From the NCBI GenBank assembly GCA_965262365.1, contig OZ253541.1, positions 2,976,001 to 3,040,000 of the forward strand: a stretch of DNA of 64,000 nt, read 5' to 3'. Under the pieces are notes generated by a model, which did no database searches, was not told the origin of the DNA, and saw only the letters and a list, made by a program, of their open reading frames with translations. Position numbers and translations under genes: made by a program. Of the stretch, positions 51,508 through 59,768 are shown piece by piece (position 1 is the first letter of the stretch; the number at the start of each line of letters is the position of its first letter). This DNA comes from UBA6522 sp965262365 (GTDB taxonomy: Bacteria > Pseudomonadota > Gammaproteobacteria > Steroidobacterales > Rariloculaceae).

Positions 51508-52551
51508 ATGAAAACACCAGTTGCCGCATTGGCATTGACGACGGTCTTCGTCGCGACCGGCCTGCGCGCCCACCATGGTTCGGGCAACAACGGCGTTGTC
51601 TACCTGACCGACAACCTGATCGAAATCGAGGGCGAGATGACGGAGGTCTTCTGGCACAACCCGCATACCCGGGGCAGGATGACGGTCGTCAACGACTCGG
51701 GCGAGGAATCGGTCTGGGAAGTGGAACTCGGGCCGGGGCCGCGCACCATGGAGGCCCGGGGCCTCGCGCCTGACGATTTCCTCGGGCAGGTCAGGGTCGC
51801 CGGTTTCGTTTCCAGAAAGGGAACCAATGTCATTGGCCCACTGCACGTCCTGTTGCCGGACGGCAGGGAAATCGCCCAGGGCAATCGCGAGCTGCGCTGG
51901 GCCAGCGATCGGATCGAGAACCGGTCGGCAGCGATCAATCCTGACAGGGTCGCCGAAGACCGGCGCACGGCCAATGGAATCTTTCGGATGTGGGGCCGAA
52001 AGGAAGGCGAGGAACCGGAGGTGGATATCTCCAGGGACTGGCTCTCCGAGCACGGCCGCGAGATACATGCAGCCTATGACCCGGTCGCGGACAACCGGGA
52101 ACTCTCCGAGTGCAGGCAGGGAATGCCCGATGCGATGTGGGACCCGGTACCCATGGAGATCGCCGACCACGGCGATTACATCGCCATGGAAGTATCCGAG
52201 TACAACACCATGCGGACCATCTACATGGATACCGCGACCAGCCCGGAACCGGTCCCCTCGCCCACCGGCTATTCAACCGGTCGCTGGGAGGGCGACACGC
52301 TGGTCGTTACCACCACCCACGTGGATTGGCCCCACTACTCGGAATTCGGACTTCCGCAGTCGGATCAGGCAAGTTACCTCGAACGGTTTACCGTATTCGA
52401 TGACGGCAACAGGTTGCATCACCTGATCACGGTGATCGACCCGGTGATGCTGAGCCGACCCTACACGCTGGAACGAACGCGTACCTGGATGCCCGGATAC
52501 GAAATCCTGCCGTACAACTGCGTCGTGGAATGGGAGGATTCGGCGGACTAA
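51508..52551 (+). CDS. Secreted protein, DUF6152 domain fused to partner domain
   Basis: A 347-residue exported protein with signal peptide (VAALALTTVFVATGLRA) and mature start HHGSGNN. Residues 20-125 match the product of 42552-42953 (IEGEMTEVFWHNPHTRGRMT, VWEVELGPGPRTMEARGL). Residues about 140-345 match that of 42987-43778 (STGRWEGDTLVVTTTHVDWP, ASYLERFTVFDDGNRLHHL). This single gene is therefore the fused form of that gene pair, implying that the two domains work together. Function unknown. AGGGG precedes the ATG at 51508. Confidence 0.75.
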   Translation: MKTPVAALALTTVFVATGLRAHHGSGNNGVVYLTDNLIEIEGEMTEVFWHNPHTRGRMTVVNDSGEESVWEVELGPGPRTMEARGLAPDDFLGQVRVAGFVSRKGTNVIGPLHVLLPDGREIAQGNRELRWASDRIENRSAAINPDRVAEDRRTANGIFRMWGRKEGEEPEVDISRDWLSEHGREIHAAYDPVADNRELSECRQGMPDAMWDPVPMEIADHGDYIAMEVSEYNTMRTIYMDTATSPEPVPSPTGYSTGRWEGDTLVVTTTHVDWPHYSEFGLPQSDQASYLERFTVFDDGNRLHHLITVIDPVMLSRPYTLERTRTWMPGYEILPYNCVVEWEDSAD

Positions 52552-52562
52552 CAGCCCGGCAG

Positions 52563-52580
52563 TCCGTGGCAATAGTCCCG
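52563..52580. repeat. Intergenic repeat, short copy
   Basis: TCCGTGGCAATAGTCCCG matches the start of the elements at 47963 and 61671. It shows the uninterrupted junction GGCAATAGTCCC that is split by the 48-bp palindrome at 47973. It lies between two convergent genes. Confidence 0.5.
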
Positions 52581-52608
52581 TCTTCGCTATCCGGGCGCGC
52601 CGAATACG

Positions 52609-53040
52609 CTACGGGGTGACTTGCGTAGTCGCTGACGGTCCTTCCCCGATCACCTGGATGATGACGGGGCCGTCCTTCGCCCAGACGTAGTGTGCCGCGC
52701 CCGCCGGCTCGGTCCACAATCCGCCCGCGGGAATGGCTCGCATGGCGGAATCGTTGATCGTCTCGCCATGGGCCACGTAAATTGTCCCGGATATGACGGT
52801 GACCACCCGATTGTCGGGGTGATAGTGGGGCTGATTCCTGAAACCCTGCGGGAAGCGTGTCCGGTAGACGTAGAGCCCGGCGGTTTCGTTACTCCCGCCG
52901 ATATCGGCCCTGTGGTTGCTGCGCTCGGTATCCCACTCCAGATCATCGGGCGCCAGCGCCACCGGATCGAGCGCATCCTGTGCGAGCGCGACGGCCGCCA
53001 CGAGGGCCGCGCAGGCTACTGCAAGTATCAGTCTGTTCAT
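52609..53040 (-). CDS. Secreted cupin-domain protein
   Basis: A 143-residue exported protein with signal peptide (LILAVACAALVAAVALAQ). The cupin fold shows PHYHPDNRVVTVISGTIYVA (motif 1: H-x-H, later Glu replaced by Asp/Arg context) and PAGAAHYVWAKDGPVIIQVI (motif 2). It probably binds a metal; the reaction is unknown. GGAG sits 7 bases before ATG 53040. It is divergent from brnT. Confidence 0.8.
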   Translation of the reverse strand: MNRLILAVACAALVAAVALAQDALDPVALAPDDLEWDTERSNHRADIGGSNETAGLYVYRTRFPQGFRNQPHYHPDNRVVTVISGTIYVAHGETINDSAMRAIPAGGLWTEPAGAAHYVWAKDGPVIIQVIGEGPSATTQVTP

Positions 53041-53065
53041 TGCGATCTCCACATCGTGGTTACTC

Positions 53066-53368
53066 ATGGTTACCGCAATCGACGGTAGTACGCAAGTTGC
53101 TCACGACAAGAACCTCTCCAATCAGACCAAGCACGCAATATCGTTCGAGGAGGCGCGAACGGCTTTCTATGATGAGAATGCACGGGTACTCGCAGACCCG
53201 GATCATTCCGAAGAAGAAGATCGCTTCATTCTCTTGGGATTGAGTACAACGTTGCGATTGCTGGTTGTGTGTCATTGTCATCGTGAATCTGACGAGGTAA
53301 TCCGGATCATCTCTGCGAGAAAGGCAACGCGCAAGGAACAGAACGAGTACCAACGGTGGTTGAAATGA
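53066..53368 (+). CDS. brnT: BrnT family toxin
   Basis: A 100-residue RNase-like toxin. The family blocks are KHAISFEEARTAFYDENARV, PDHSEEEDRFILLGLS, LLVVCHCHRESDEVIRIISA and RKATRKEQNEY. The N-terminal W-D-x-x-K-x-x-x-N-x-x-K-H motif is present as AHDKNLSNQTKH, with the usual Trp replaced by Ala/His. ATG 53066 is the likely start. It overlaps brnA as ATGA, the typical type II toxin-antitoxin layout in which the toxin comes first. Confidence 0.85.
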   Translation: MVTAIDGSTQVAHDKNLSNQTKHAISFEEARTAFYDENARVLADPDHSEEEDRFILLGLSTTLRLLVVCHCHRESDEVIRIISARKATRKEQNEYQRWLK

Positions 53369-53577
53369 GAAAAGAATACGATTTTTCGGAATCCGTCAAG
53401 AATCCATACCTGAAGAAAGCCAAGAAACAGGTAACTATCCGCCTCGACGAGGACACCATCAATTACTTCAAGGCTCTCGCAGTGGAACAGGGTATTCCCT
53501 ACCAGAGTCTGATCAACCTTTATCTTCGTGAATGCGCGGAGTCGGCCAAGAAACCGGAGCTGCGTTGGGTTTCATGA
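53365..53577 (+). CDS. brnA: BrnA family antitoxin
   Basis: The 70-residue protein MRKEYDFSESVKNPYLKKAK followed by KQVTIRLDEDTINYFKALA and GIPYQSLINLYLRECAE is a BrnA ribbon-helix-helix antitoxin that binds BrnT and represses the brnTA promoter. Its ATG overlaps the brnT stop by 4 bases. The module is intact. Confidence 0.88.
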   Translation: MRKEYDFSESVKNPYLKKAKKQVTIRLDEDTINYFKALAVEQGIPYQSLINLYLRECAESAKKPELRWVS

Positions 53578-53671
53578 CTTCTTGAACAAACGCCAGCGGC
53601 CCGATTCAAGAGAAACGATGCGCGCCAAGTGCCGCGCGCATCGCCCCTGAATCAGGCCTGTTAGCGCTACG

Positions 53672-54604
53672 TCAACTGCCCGGCGCCGCAGCCGTCTGCT
53701 TGAAGACCGTGGTTGCCGCGCTGATCATGGATGATACATCGCTGAGATTCGCCGGCACGATCAACGTGTTGCCTTCCTTTGCCAGGTTGCCGAACCGCTC
53801 CAGGTAGTCCTCGGCGACCCTCAACTGCATGGCCTTGTCGCCGCCCTCCGAGTTCAGTGCCTCGGCAACCTTCTTCAGGCCTCCCGCCGTGGCCTCCGCG
53901 ACCGCCAGAATGGCCGCCGCCTCGCCCTGGGCCTCGTTGATCTGTTGCTGCTTGGACGCTTCGGACTCCTTGATCACCCGCTGCTTCTCGCCCTCGGCCT
54001 CGTTGATCTTGGCGTCCCGTTCTCCCTCGGATTGCAGCACCGTGGCCCGTTTCTCCCGCTCGGCGCGCATCTGCTTCTCCATCGCGACCAGGACATCCCT
54101 GGGCGGGTTGATGTTCTTGATCTCGTAGCGGAGCACCTTGACGCCCCAGGGGTTGGACGCCTGGTCGAGTTCCTCCACCACCCGCAGATTGATGTGGCTT
54201 CGCTCCTCGAACGTCTTGTCCAGTTCGATCTTGCCGATCTCGCTACGCAGCGTCGTCTGCGCGAGCTGGGCGATGGCGAACAGGTATTCCCCGATTCCAT
54301 AGGAAGCCTTGCGGGCGTCCATCACCTGCAGGTAGAGCACGCCGTCCACGCCGACCTGGACGTTGTCCGAGGTGATACAGATCTGCTCCTCGACGTCGAT
54401 GGCCTGTTCCTTGAGGGTGTGGCGGTAGGCGACGCGTTCGAGGAACGGGATGAGAATGTTGAATCCCGCCGTCAGCGTTCTCGAGTACCTGCCCAGGTTT
54501 TCGATGATGTAGGCGTTCTGCTGCGGCACAACTACCGCCGTCTTGACAATGACGACCATGGCGACCAAGGCCAGCACCGCAGCAACAATAAATCCAAAGT
54601 CCAT
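53672..54604 (-). CDS. qmcA: SPFH/Band 7 membrane protease regulator (QmcA-like)
   Basis: A 310-residue stomatin/prohibitin-like protein: one N-terminal transmembrane helix (FIVAAVLALVAMVVIVKTAV), the SPFH domain (VVPQQNAYIIENLGRYSRTL, GFNILIPFLERVAYRHTLKE) and a long coiled coil rich in E-x-x-x-Q/A (GERDAKINEAEGEKQRVIKE). It forms ring-like membrane scaffolds. It is encoded 21 bases after nfeD, its usual partner. Confidence 0.93.
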   Translation of the reverse strand: MDFGFIVAAVLALVAMVVIVKTAVVVPQQNAYIIENLGRYSRTLTAGFNILIPFLERVAYRHTLKEQAIDVEEQICITSDNVQVGVDGVLYLQVMDARKASYGIGEYLFAIAQLAQTTLRSEIGKIELDKTFEERSHINLRVVEELDQASNPWGVKVLRYEIKNINPPRDVLVAMEKQMRAEREKRATVLQSEGERDAKINEAEGEKQRVIKESEASKQQQINEAQGEAAAILAVAEATAGGLKKVAEALNSEGGDKAMQLRVAEDYLERFGNLAKEGNTLIVPANLSDVSSMISAATTVFKQTAAAPGS

Positions 54605-54625
54605 AAACTACTCCTTTGATTTCGA

Positions 54626-55078
54626 TCAGTCCGCGACCGGTTCGCGCGACAATCCTTCAATTCTCAGTTCCAGGCCATCCGACTCCACCACGCGGGCATC
54701 GGCGCCCGCGGCAATCGGCGCCGGACCGACGTTCACCGCCGTCCACTGGGAACCCCGCAACTTGACTCGTGTCCGCCCGCCGGGGGGGACAATCTCTTTC
54801 ACCGCCACCATCGACCCGGCGGCCGAACTGTCATACCCCGCCGGTCCGCCCCTGAGCTTGTCGTACAGTTTCTGCCTGAACAGCACCATCGAACCGACGC
54901 CCAACACGGAAAACAGCACCCACTGACCCCAGATCGGCAATGTGACGCCCGCCAATCCCAGGATTCCCATGCAAATCGCCGCGGCACCGACGAAGATGAG
55001 ATAGAACGCAGCGTCTACCGCCGTCAGTTCGGCCCCCATCAAGACAAACCCCACGATCAGCCATCCCCACCAGTTCAT
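54626..55078 (-). CDS. NfeD family membrane protein
   Basis: A 150-residue protein with three transmembrane segments (WWGWLIVGFVLMGAELTAVD, LIFVGAAAICMGILGLAG, WGQWVLFSVLGVGSMVLFRQ) and a C-terminal OB-fold (GRTRVKLRGSQWTAVNVG, ADARVVESDGLELRIEGL). This is the short NfeD (YbbK-like) type without the protease domain, paired with the SPFH protein downstream. ATG 55078 has GGGAG 8 bases before it. Confidence 0.92.
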   Translation of the reverse strand: MNWWGWLIVGFVLMGAELTAVDAAFYLIFVGAAAICMGILGLAGVTLPIWGQWVLFSVLGVGSMVLFRQKLYDKLRGGPAGYDSSAAGSMVAVKEIVPPGGRTRVKLRGSQWTAVNVGPAPIAAGADARVVESDGLELRIEGLSREPVAD

Positions 55079-55221
55079 GTTGCCGCTCCCTCGTCTTGCG
55101 GCGGTTTCGTTCGAAACCCCGTCTCCAATGTTGCGGGGCACGATACCCGCCGACCGCGGATTTCGCCAGCAAATCGCCAAATGGTGTTAGAGGCGGCAGA
55201 TGCGCAGGGGTTCAATGCGAT

Positions 55222-56526
55222 CTACCCCACTCCAAGCCCGTCGATCGCCGTGCCGACCTCCGACTCGATCCCTTCGAACGCCAGGGCGTTCAGGAATTGG
55301 CGCCTCCACAGCAACCGCCGGTCGACATCCCCGAGAGCGGCTTCATCGCATACATCCTCGAAGCGCGTGCGCACGACCTCGATCAGGTGCGACACGATTT
55401 GCAGCGCTTCCTCGCGGGAAAGATGGTATTTCGCGCACGACTCCAGGCACGCGGACAATTGGCTCCGGCGCTCGCGTCCGTGAATCAGCATCGCTTGAGA
55501 CGTTTCGTGACCCGTGCGGGTTTGGGGGCAGACATCGTAGGCCGGGGTCAGCGTGAGGTAGGCGCCATCCCAGAAGGCCGCGTGGTTGCGGGCATGATCG
55601 TCGCTGTTGCCGACGAGGATATTGCAGACCAGGCGGCCGAACAGTTCTCTCAGTGTTTCTTTCGGGCGTGTGAACCGGGCCCGGATGATGTCCGTCAGAT
55701 CTTCATAACTGGCATGGGCGGCCATGAGCGCATCAAGACCAAGGAGCGTAAGGGCGGAGACCATGGCGCGCCGGGTCCAACCGCGTTCGGTCTTGCGGCG
55801 GTCGAACCTCTCAATCAGCAAGACGTCCTTTTTCATCGCGCGGACAAGCTTGACTGACGCAACGTCCAGCCCGGCAATCTCCGCAAGCCGCATGGCAACG
55901 TACTCGGCCTTGACGACATTGTATGTGTCATTCGCAGAAGAAAACTTGGCGACATATTTCCTGTCGCCATCCGAGATGAGCGCCTTGGGCCGTGCGCCAC
56001 CGATCGCAGTGCCATGCTGTAGCGCTTCGGCCAGTGCCGGTTCGAGCGGGATACCCTGCTCGACCAATTCAGCCGCGCGCACGAGTGTGTCGAGTGACGC
56101 AGTCCCGCTCTCTCGCGCCACGTAGTCTGTGGGCGAAGCCTGAAAATCCAACGCCCCGGTCCGGTCCGATCCGGAATGCAGGAGACAGGTCAGTTCATTG
56201 AGAAGGACCTCGTCGGCCGCGCTACCCGATGCGCCGGTAAACCGGTTGATGATGACGCGTCTGCCCCAGGCGTCGGGTGCGGCATCCCGAAGCGCATTGG
56301 CATACCTGAGGGGCGGCTCCGGCGCGATCAAACCGCTCCTCAGCGGCAGCTCCGGCTCATACAGCGGAATGGCATTCGCGAGGGCGAGATAGGATCTTCC
56401 GTAGTGGAAGTCCATCACCTCCCCTTGCGCTACGACCTGTCCCGCGACGACCGGGTCTGTCGCACCCGGCAACCACACCCAGACATACGCGCTGGCCGGT
56501 TCCGGAACCGGCGGCCTAGAAGTCAT
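55222..56526 (-). CDS. hipA: HipA family serine/threonine kinase toxin
   Basis: A 434-residue HipA. It has the N-terminal HipA domain (ALRDAAPDAWGRRVI), the P-loop-like GGARPKAL (176-183), K194 in AKF, the catalytic GNSDDHARNHA (306-316) and the metal-binding AYDV (329-332). In E. coli HipA phosphorylates glutamyl-tRNA synthetase and causes persistence. The start overlaps hipB by 11 bases. Catalytic residues are intact. Confidence 0.92.
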   Translation of the reverse strand: MTSRPPVPEPASAYVWVWLPGATDPVVAGQVVAQGEVMDFHYGRSYLALANAIPLYEPELPLRSGLIAPEPPLRYANALRDAAPDAWGRRVIINRFTGASGSAADEVLLNELTCLLHSGSDRTGALDFQASPTDYVARESGTASLDTLVRAAELVEQGIPLEPALAEALQHGTAIGGARPKALISDGDRKYVAKFSSANDTYNVVKAEYVAMRLAEIAGLDVASVKLVRAMKKDVLLIERFDRRKTERGWTRRAMVSALTLLGLDALMAAHASYEDLTDIIRARFTRPKETLRELFGRLVCNILVGNSDDHARNHAAFWDGAYLTLTPAYDVCPQTRTGHETSQAMLIHGRERRSQLSACLESCAKYHLSREEALQIVSHLIEVVRTRFEDVCDEAALGDVDRRLLWRRQFLNALAFEGIESEVGTAIDGLGVG

Positions 56527-56848
56527 CGCGCACCGCAGTCCGGGACGTCCGGATGGATTTCGGCAACAAGGCCAGCTTGTCGCTCACCCGCTCAAGATAG
56601 GGTGCCAGACGGCTCCGGTCCGGAACAAACAACGGCACACCCACGATGACCGCGGCCTCAAACACCAAACCGATATTGACGGTAGGATCGCCTCGCTCGA
56701 TTTTCTGAAGCGTGCTTCGCGCAACCCCCACCCGCGCAGCGAGGTCTTTCTCGGGCATACGCCTCGACTTGCGGCCTAGTTTGATTTGCCCCCCCAGAAG
56801 CGCGAGTGCTTCCCGGGTCAAACGGCTGTAGCTTCTCGCTGTGTTCAT
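56516..56848 (-). CDS. hipB: HipB-like XRE antitoxin/repressor
   Basis: A 110-residue protein with a helix-turn-helix of the XRE type: GGQIKLGRKSRRMPEKDLAA and RVGVARSTLQKIERGDPTVN. It precedes hipA in the operon and overlaps it, the standard order. It is expected to bind HipA and repress its own promoter, where an inverted repeat is visible at 56861-56880. Confidence 0.9.
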   Translation of the reverse strand: MNTARSYSRLTREALALLGGQIKLGRKSRRMPEKDLAARVGVARSTLQKIERGDPTVNIGLVFEAAVIVGVPLFVPDRSRLAPYLERVSDKLALLPKSIRTSRTAVRDDF

Positions 56849-56860
56849 GAAATTATCGTA

Positions 56861-56880
56861 ATGACCGTGTATAAAGTCAT
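56861..56880 (-). promoter_or_regulatory. Putative HipB operator
   Basis: ATGAC-N10-GTCAT forms a perfect 5+5 inverted repeat 13 bases upstream of the hipB start in a very AT-rich promoter region. Size and position fit an XRE repressor operator. The assignment is inferred. Confidence 0.5.
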
Positions 56881-56942
56881 AAAATGCTTATATGATTTAT
56901 ATTTCAGTCATTATATCACATCAGAGGAAATCGAAGCCCAAC

Positions 56943-57662
56943 TCAATCTGCTGCTGCAGCCCCACCCTTTGACACAACCCGCGAAAGCGCCCAGGCATGA
57001 ATCTCGCCGGCGCCGGCATCGCGCAGGGATGCCGCCAGGGCATTCACCGTTGCGCCGGTGGTGATGACGTCGTCGACGATGGCGACATTCATTCCCTCGA
57101 GTCCACGGCGAGTACGGAACGCGCCGCGCATGTTCCGGTATCGATGCCGAGCGGCAAGCAAGGACTGCGACCGGGTATTCGCCTGGCGCTGTATACCGCG
57201 AATGAGCAACGGCAACCCGGTAGCGGCCGCCACCGGCCGGGCGATCTCAAAGGCCTGATTGAATCCCCGCTCGCGCAGCCGTCCAGGGTGCAGCGGCACG
57301 GGAATGAGTGCGTCCACCTCTCCCGCCACGCCACGTTCTTCCAGAACTTCAACCAGCAATAGCCCCAGCGCCCGTCCCATGGCCCTGGACGGCCGGAATT
57401 TCAGAGCCTGGATGTGCCCATCGAGCGGCGACCGGTAACGAAACGGCGCAGTCATACTTGCGATGCGCCAGCCCCGATCGGGACGGGGGCACCGGCTCAC
57501 CGGCCGTTCCAGTCCGCAGCCCGCGCAGGCGTTGCCGACGCGGCTGACGAGCGCCCGGCAATCTGCGCAGAAACCCGCGTCGGCCGGCCCGCCGCAACTC
57601 TGACAGCGTTCCGGCAGGAGGCTTGCCAGCGCACGATGAAGCAGCGTCGCGCCGATCTTCAG
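56943..57662 (-). CDS. comF: ComF family phosphoribosyltransferase-like protein
   Basis: A 239-residue protein: N-terminal zinc-finger cysteines (CQSCG, FCADC, CAGCG) and a C-terminal PRTase domain with VDALIPVPLHPGRLRERGFN and NVAIVDDVITTGATVNALAA. ComF acts in DNA uptake and has been linked to DNA repair. No ATG or GTG lies at the expected place. A CTG at 57662 preceded by ACAGGAG (spacing 8) is the best start; a GTG at 57746 would overlap the divergent bioB start. It faces away from bioB. Confidence 0.88.
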   Translation of the reverse strand: MKIGATLLHRALASLLPERCQSCGGPADAGFCADCRALVSRVGNACAGCGLERPVSRCPRPDRGWRIASMTAPFRYRSPLDGHIQALKFRPSRAMGRALGLLLVEVLEERGVAGEVDALIPVPLHPGRLRERGFNQAFEIARPVAAATGLPLLIRGIQRQANTRSQSLLAARHRYRNMRGAFRTRRGLEGMNVAIVDDVITTGATVNALAASLRDAGAGEIHAWALSRVVSKGGAAAAD

Positions 57663-57736
57663 TTGACAGACTCCTGTTTCCGTTCCAATACTCCCGTCTG
57701 ACTTTCGTCGACACCCTTGCGGGGAGCCAGTCCCAA

Positions 57737-58717
57737 ATGTACGCACAGTCAGCAGAAATCGAACGCCGGACCGACTGGAGCCTGGACGAGGTCACGGTCC
57801 TGTACGAAATGCCGTTCAATGACCTGCTATACGAAGCCCAGCGGGTCCACAGGCAGCACTTCGATCCCAACGCCGTGCAGATATCGACGCTGTTGTCCAT
57901 CAAGACCGGCGCGTGCCCGGAAGACTGCGCCTACTGCCCGCAGAGCATTCGCTTCCACACCGGGGTCCCTACCGAGGATCTGATGAGCGTGGAAGAAGTG
58001 ACCCGGGCCGCTGCCCGGGCCCAGGCGGCCGGCGCAACCCGGTTCTGCATGGGCGCCGCCTACCGGGGCCCAAAGGACGCCCAGGTCGAGCAGATCTCCG
58101 CAATGATCAGCGCTGTGGGCGAGATGGGCATGGAGACATGCGCCACCCTGGGGCTGCTCACCCAACCCCAGGCTCAGGCGCTGGCTGAAGCCGGGCTCGA
58201 CTACTACAACCACAACCTGGACACGTCCGAGGCGTTCTACGGCAACATCATCACCACGCGGACCTACGCCGATCGGCTGCGAACGCTGGAACACGTGCGC
58301 ACCGCGGGCATCAGGGTCTGCTGCGGCGGGATTCTGGGTATGGGAGAAGCGCGGGAAGATCGCATTGCCTTGCTGCACAGCCTCGCCGCCCTGGATCCGC
58401 AGCCGGAAAGCGTACCCATCAATCAGCTTGTGCGGGTTCCGGGAACGCCGCTGGCCGACGCTGAAGACCTGGATGGGCTCGAATTCGTGCGCTCGGTGGC
58501 GGCGGCGCGCGTCCTCATGCCCCAGGCGCACGTGCGGCTGTCGGCCGGGCGCAGCGAGTTCAGCGACGAACTGCAGGCGCTCTGCTTTGCTGCCGGCGCC
58601 AACTCGATTTTCTACGGCGAGACGCTGCTCACCACGGAAAACCCCGACGAGGCAGCCGACCGCGCGCTGTTCAGGAAACTGGGGTTGAAACCCGAGCAAC
58701 CGGCGCCGCCGAACTGA
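57737..58717 (+). CDS. bioB: Biotin synthase
   Basis: A 326-residue radical SAM enzyme converting dethiobiotin to biotin. It has the 4Fe-4S motif C60-x3-C64-x2-C67 (ACPEDCAYCPQS), NHNLDTS, and the auxiliary cluster ligands including ETCATLG and ICCGGILGMGE. ATG 57737 matches family starts. It is followed by bioC after 23 bases; bioF, bioH and bioD are not next to it here. Confidence 0.97.
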   Translation: MYAQSAEIERRTDWSLDEVTVLYEMPFNDLLYEAQRVHRQHFDPNAVQISTLLSIKTGACPEDCAYCPQSIRFHTGVPTEDLMSVEEVTRAAARAQAAGATRFCMGAAYRGPKDAQVEQISAMISAVGEMGMETCATLGLLTQPQAQALAEAGLDYYNHNLDTSEAFYGNIITTRTYADRLRTLEHVRTAGIRVCCGGILGMGEAREDRIALLHSLAALDPQPESVPINQLVRVPGTPLADAEDLDGLEFVRSVAAARVLMPQAHVRLSAGRSEFSDELQALCFAAGANSIFYGETLLTTENPDEAADRALFRKLGLKPEQPAPPN

Positions 58718-58740
58718 CAGATCAGCGGGTTTGCCCAGCG

Positions 58741-59649
58741 ATGCAAACCGCCTTCGGACTGCCCGACCGTCGCGCCGCGCTGATTCGGCTGCGGCGGGCC
58801 AGCGCGACCTTCGACGATGCCGACGCGGTTCACTCCGAGGCGCGCGCGCGACTGCTTTCGCGGCTGCCGCTGTTCAAGCTGGATCCCCGGCACATAGTCG
58901 ATCTCGGCGCCGCCACGGGCAAGGCGAGCCCGGAACTGGCGGCCCTCTATCCCGATGCACGGATTCTCGCCGTGGACCTTTGCCGGCACATGGCCTCTCG
59001 GTCGATGGCGCGGTGCCGGCGCCTGGATCGGGCAGCAGCCATCACCGGCGATGCCGAACACCTGCCGCTGCGGGATGGCAGCATCGATCTGATCTTCGCC
59101 AACCTGCTCCTGCCGTGGTGCGACCCGGGCGAGGTTTTCCGCGAAGCCTCCCGGGTGCTGCGGAACGGTGGGCTACTGCTTTTCACCACCGTAGGGCCCG
59201 ACACACTTGGGGAAGTTCGCCAGGCCTGGTCCGAAGTGGACGATGGATTGCACGTGCACGGCTTCGCGGACATGCACGATCTCGGCGACCTGGCGAACCG
59301 CGCCGGACTGGCGGAACCCGTGCTGGACATCGACCGGTTGACGGTGACCTACCCGGACGTCGGCGGGCTGGTATCGGACCTGCGCGCCTGCGGCGCCACC
59401 AACGTGGCCCATGGCCGCCGGTCGCAGCTTACCGGACGATCGCGCTGGAACGCGTTCCGCGAGCGGCTCGAGTCGCAGCAAACCGAGGCGGGACTGTCGA
59501 TCGGCGTCGAACTGATTTTCGGTCAGGCCTGGGGCACCGGCAGAACCGCGGCACCTGGCGACGGGGACCAGGTAGGTATATCGCTCGATGAAGTGACTCG
59601 CCGCCTGCGAAATCGCCGCTCCGGCGGCGGCGAAAATCCCCACGCGTGA
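58741..59649 (+). CDS. bioC: Malonyl-ACP O-methyltransferase BioC
   Basis: A 302-residue SAM-dependent methyltransferase. Motif I is VDLGAATGKASPELAALYPD, followed by LAVDLCRHM, DLIFANLLLPWCDPGEVFRE and LLLFTTVGPDTLGEVRQAW. The last stretch, TFGPDTLxELR-like, is diagnostic for BioC, which caps malonyl-ACP for pimelate synthesis. Placement after bioB supports the call. Confidence 0.92.
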   Translation: MQTAFGLPDRRAALIRLRRASATFDDADAVHSEARARLLSRLPLFKLDPRHIVDLGAATGKASPELAALYPDARILAVDLCRHMASRSMARCRRLDRAAAITGDAEHLPLRDGSIDLIFANLLLPWCDPGEVFREASRVLRNGGLLLFTTVGPDTLGEVRQAWSEVDDGLHVHGFADMHDLGDLANRAGLAEPVLDIDRLTVTYPDVGGLVSDLRACGATNVAHGRRSQLTGRSRWNAFRERLESQQTEAGLSIGVELIFGQAWGTGRTAAPGDGDQVGISLDEVTRRLRNRRSGGGENPHA

Positions 59650-59650
59650 C

Positions 59651-59659
59651 TGCTATAAT
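59651..59659 (+). promoter_or_regulatory. Extended -10 promoter element upstream of ctaA
   Basis: TGCTATAAT is a perfect extended -10 box, 110 bases before the ctaA start and a few bases past the bioC stop. A -35 hexamer is not evident. It is the best promoter candidate for ctaA-ctaB. Confidence 0.5.
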
Positions 59660-59768
59660 TCCCCGCCCTTTTCATGGCGCGTCGTGGACGCCCCACCCGG
59701 GAGCGCCGTCTCCGCCAAATGCATGATCTGACCTGCAGCCGGTACCGGAAACAGCCTGGAAAGTTGAC

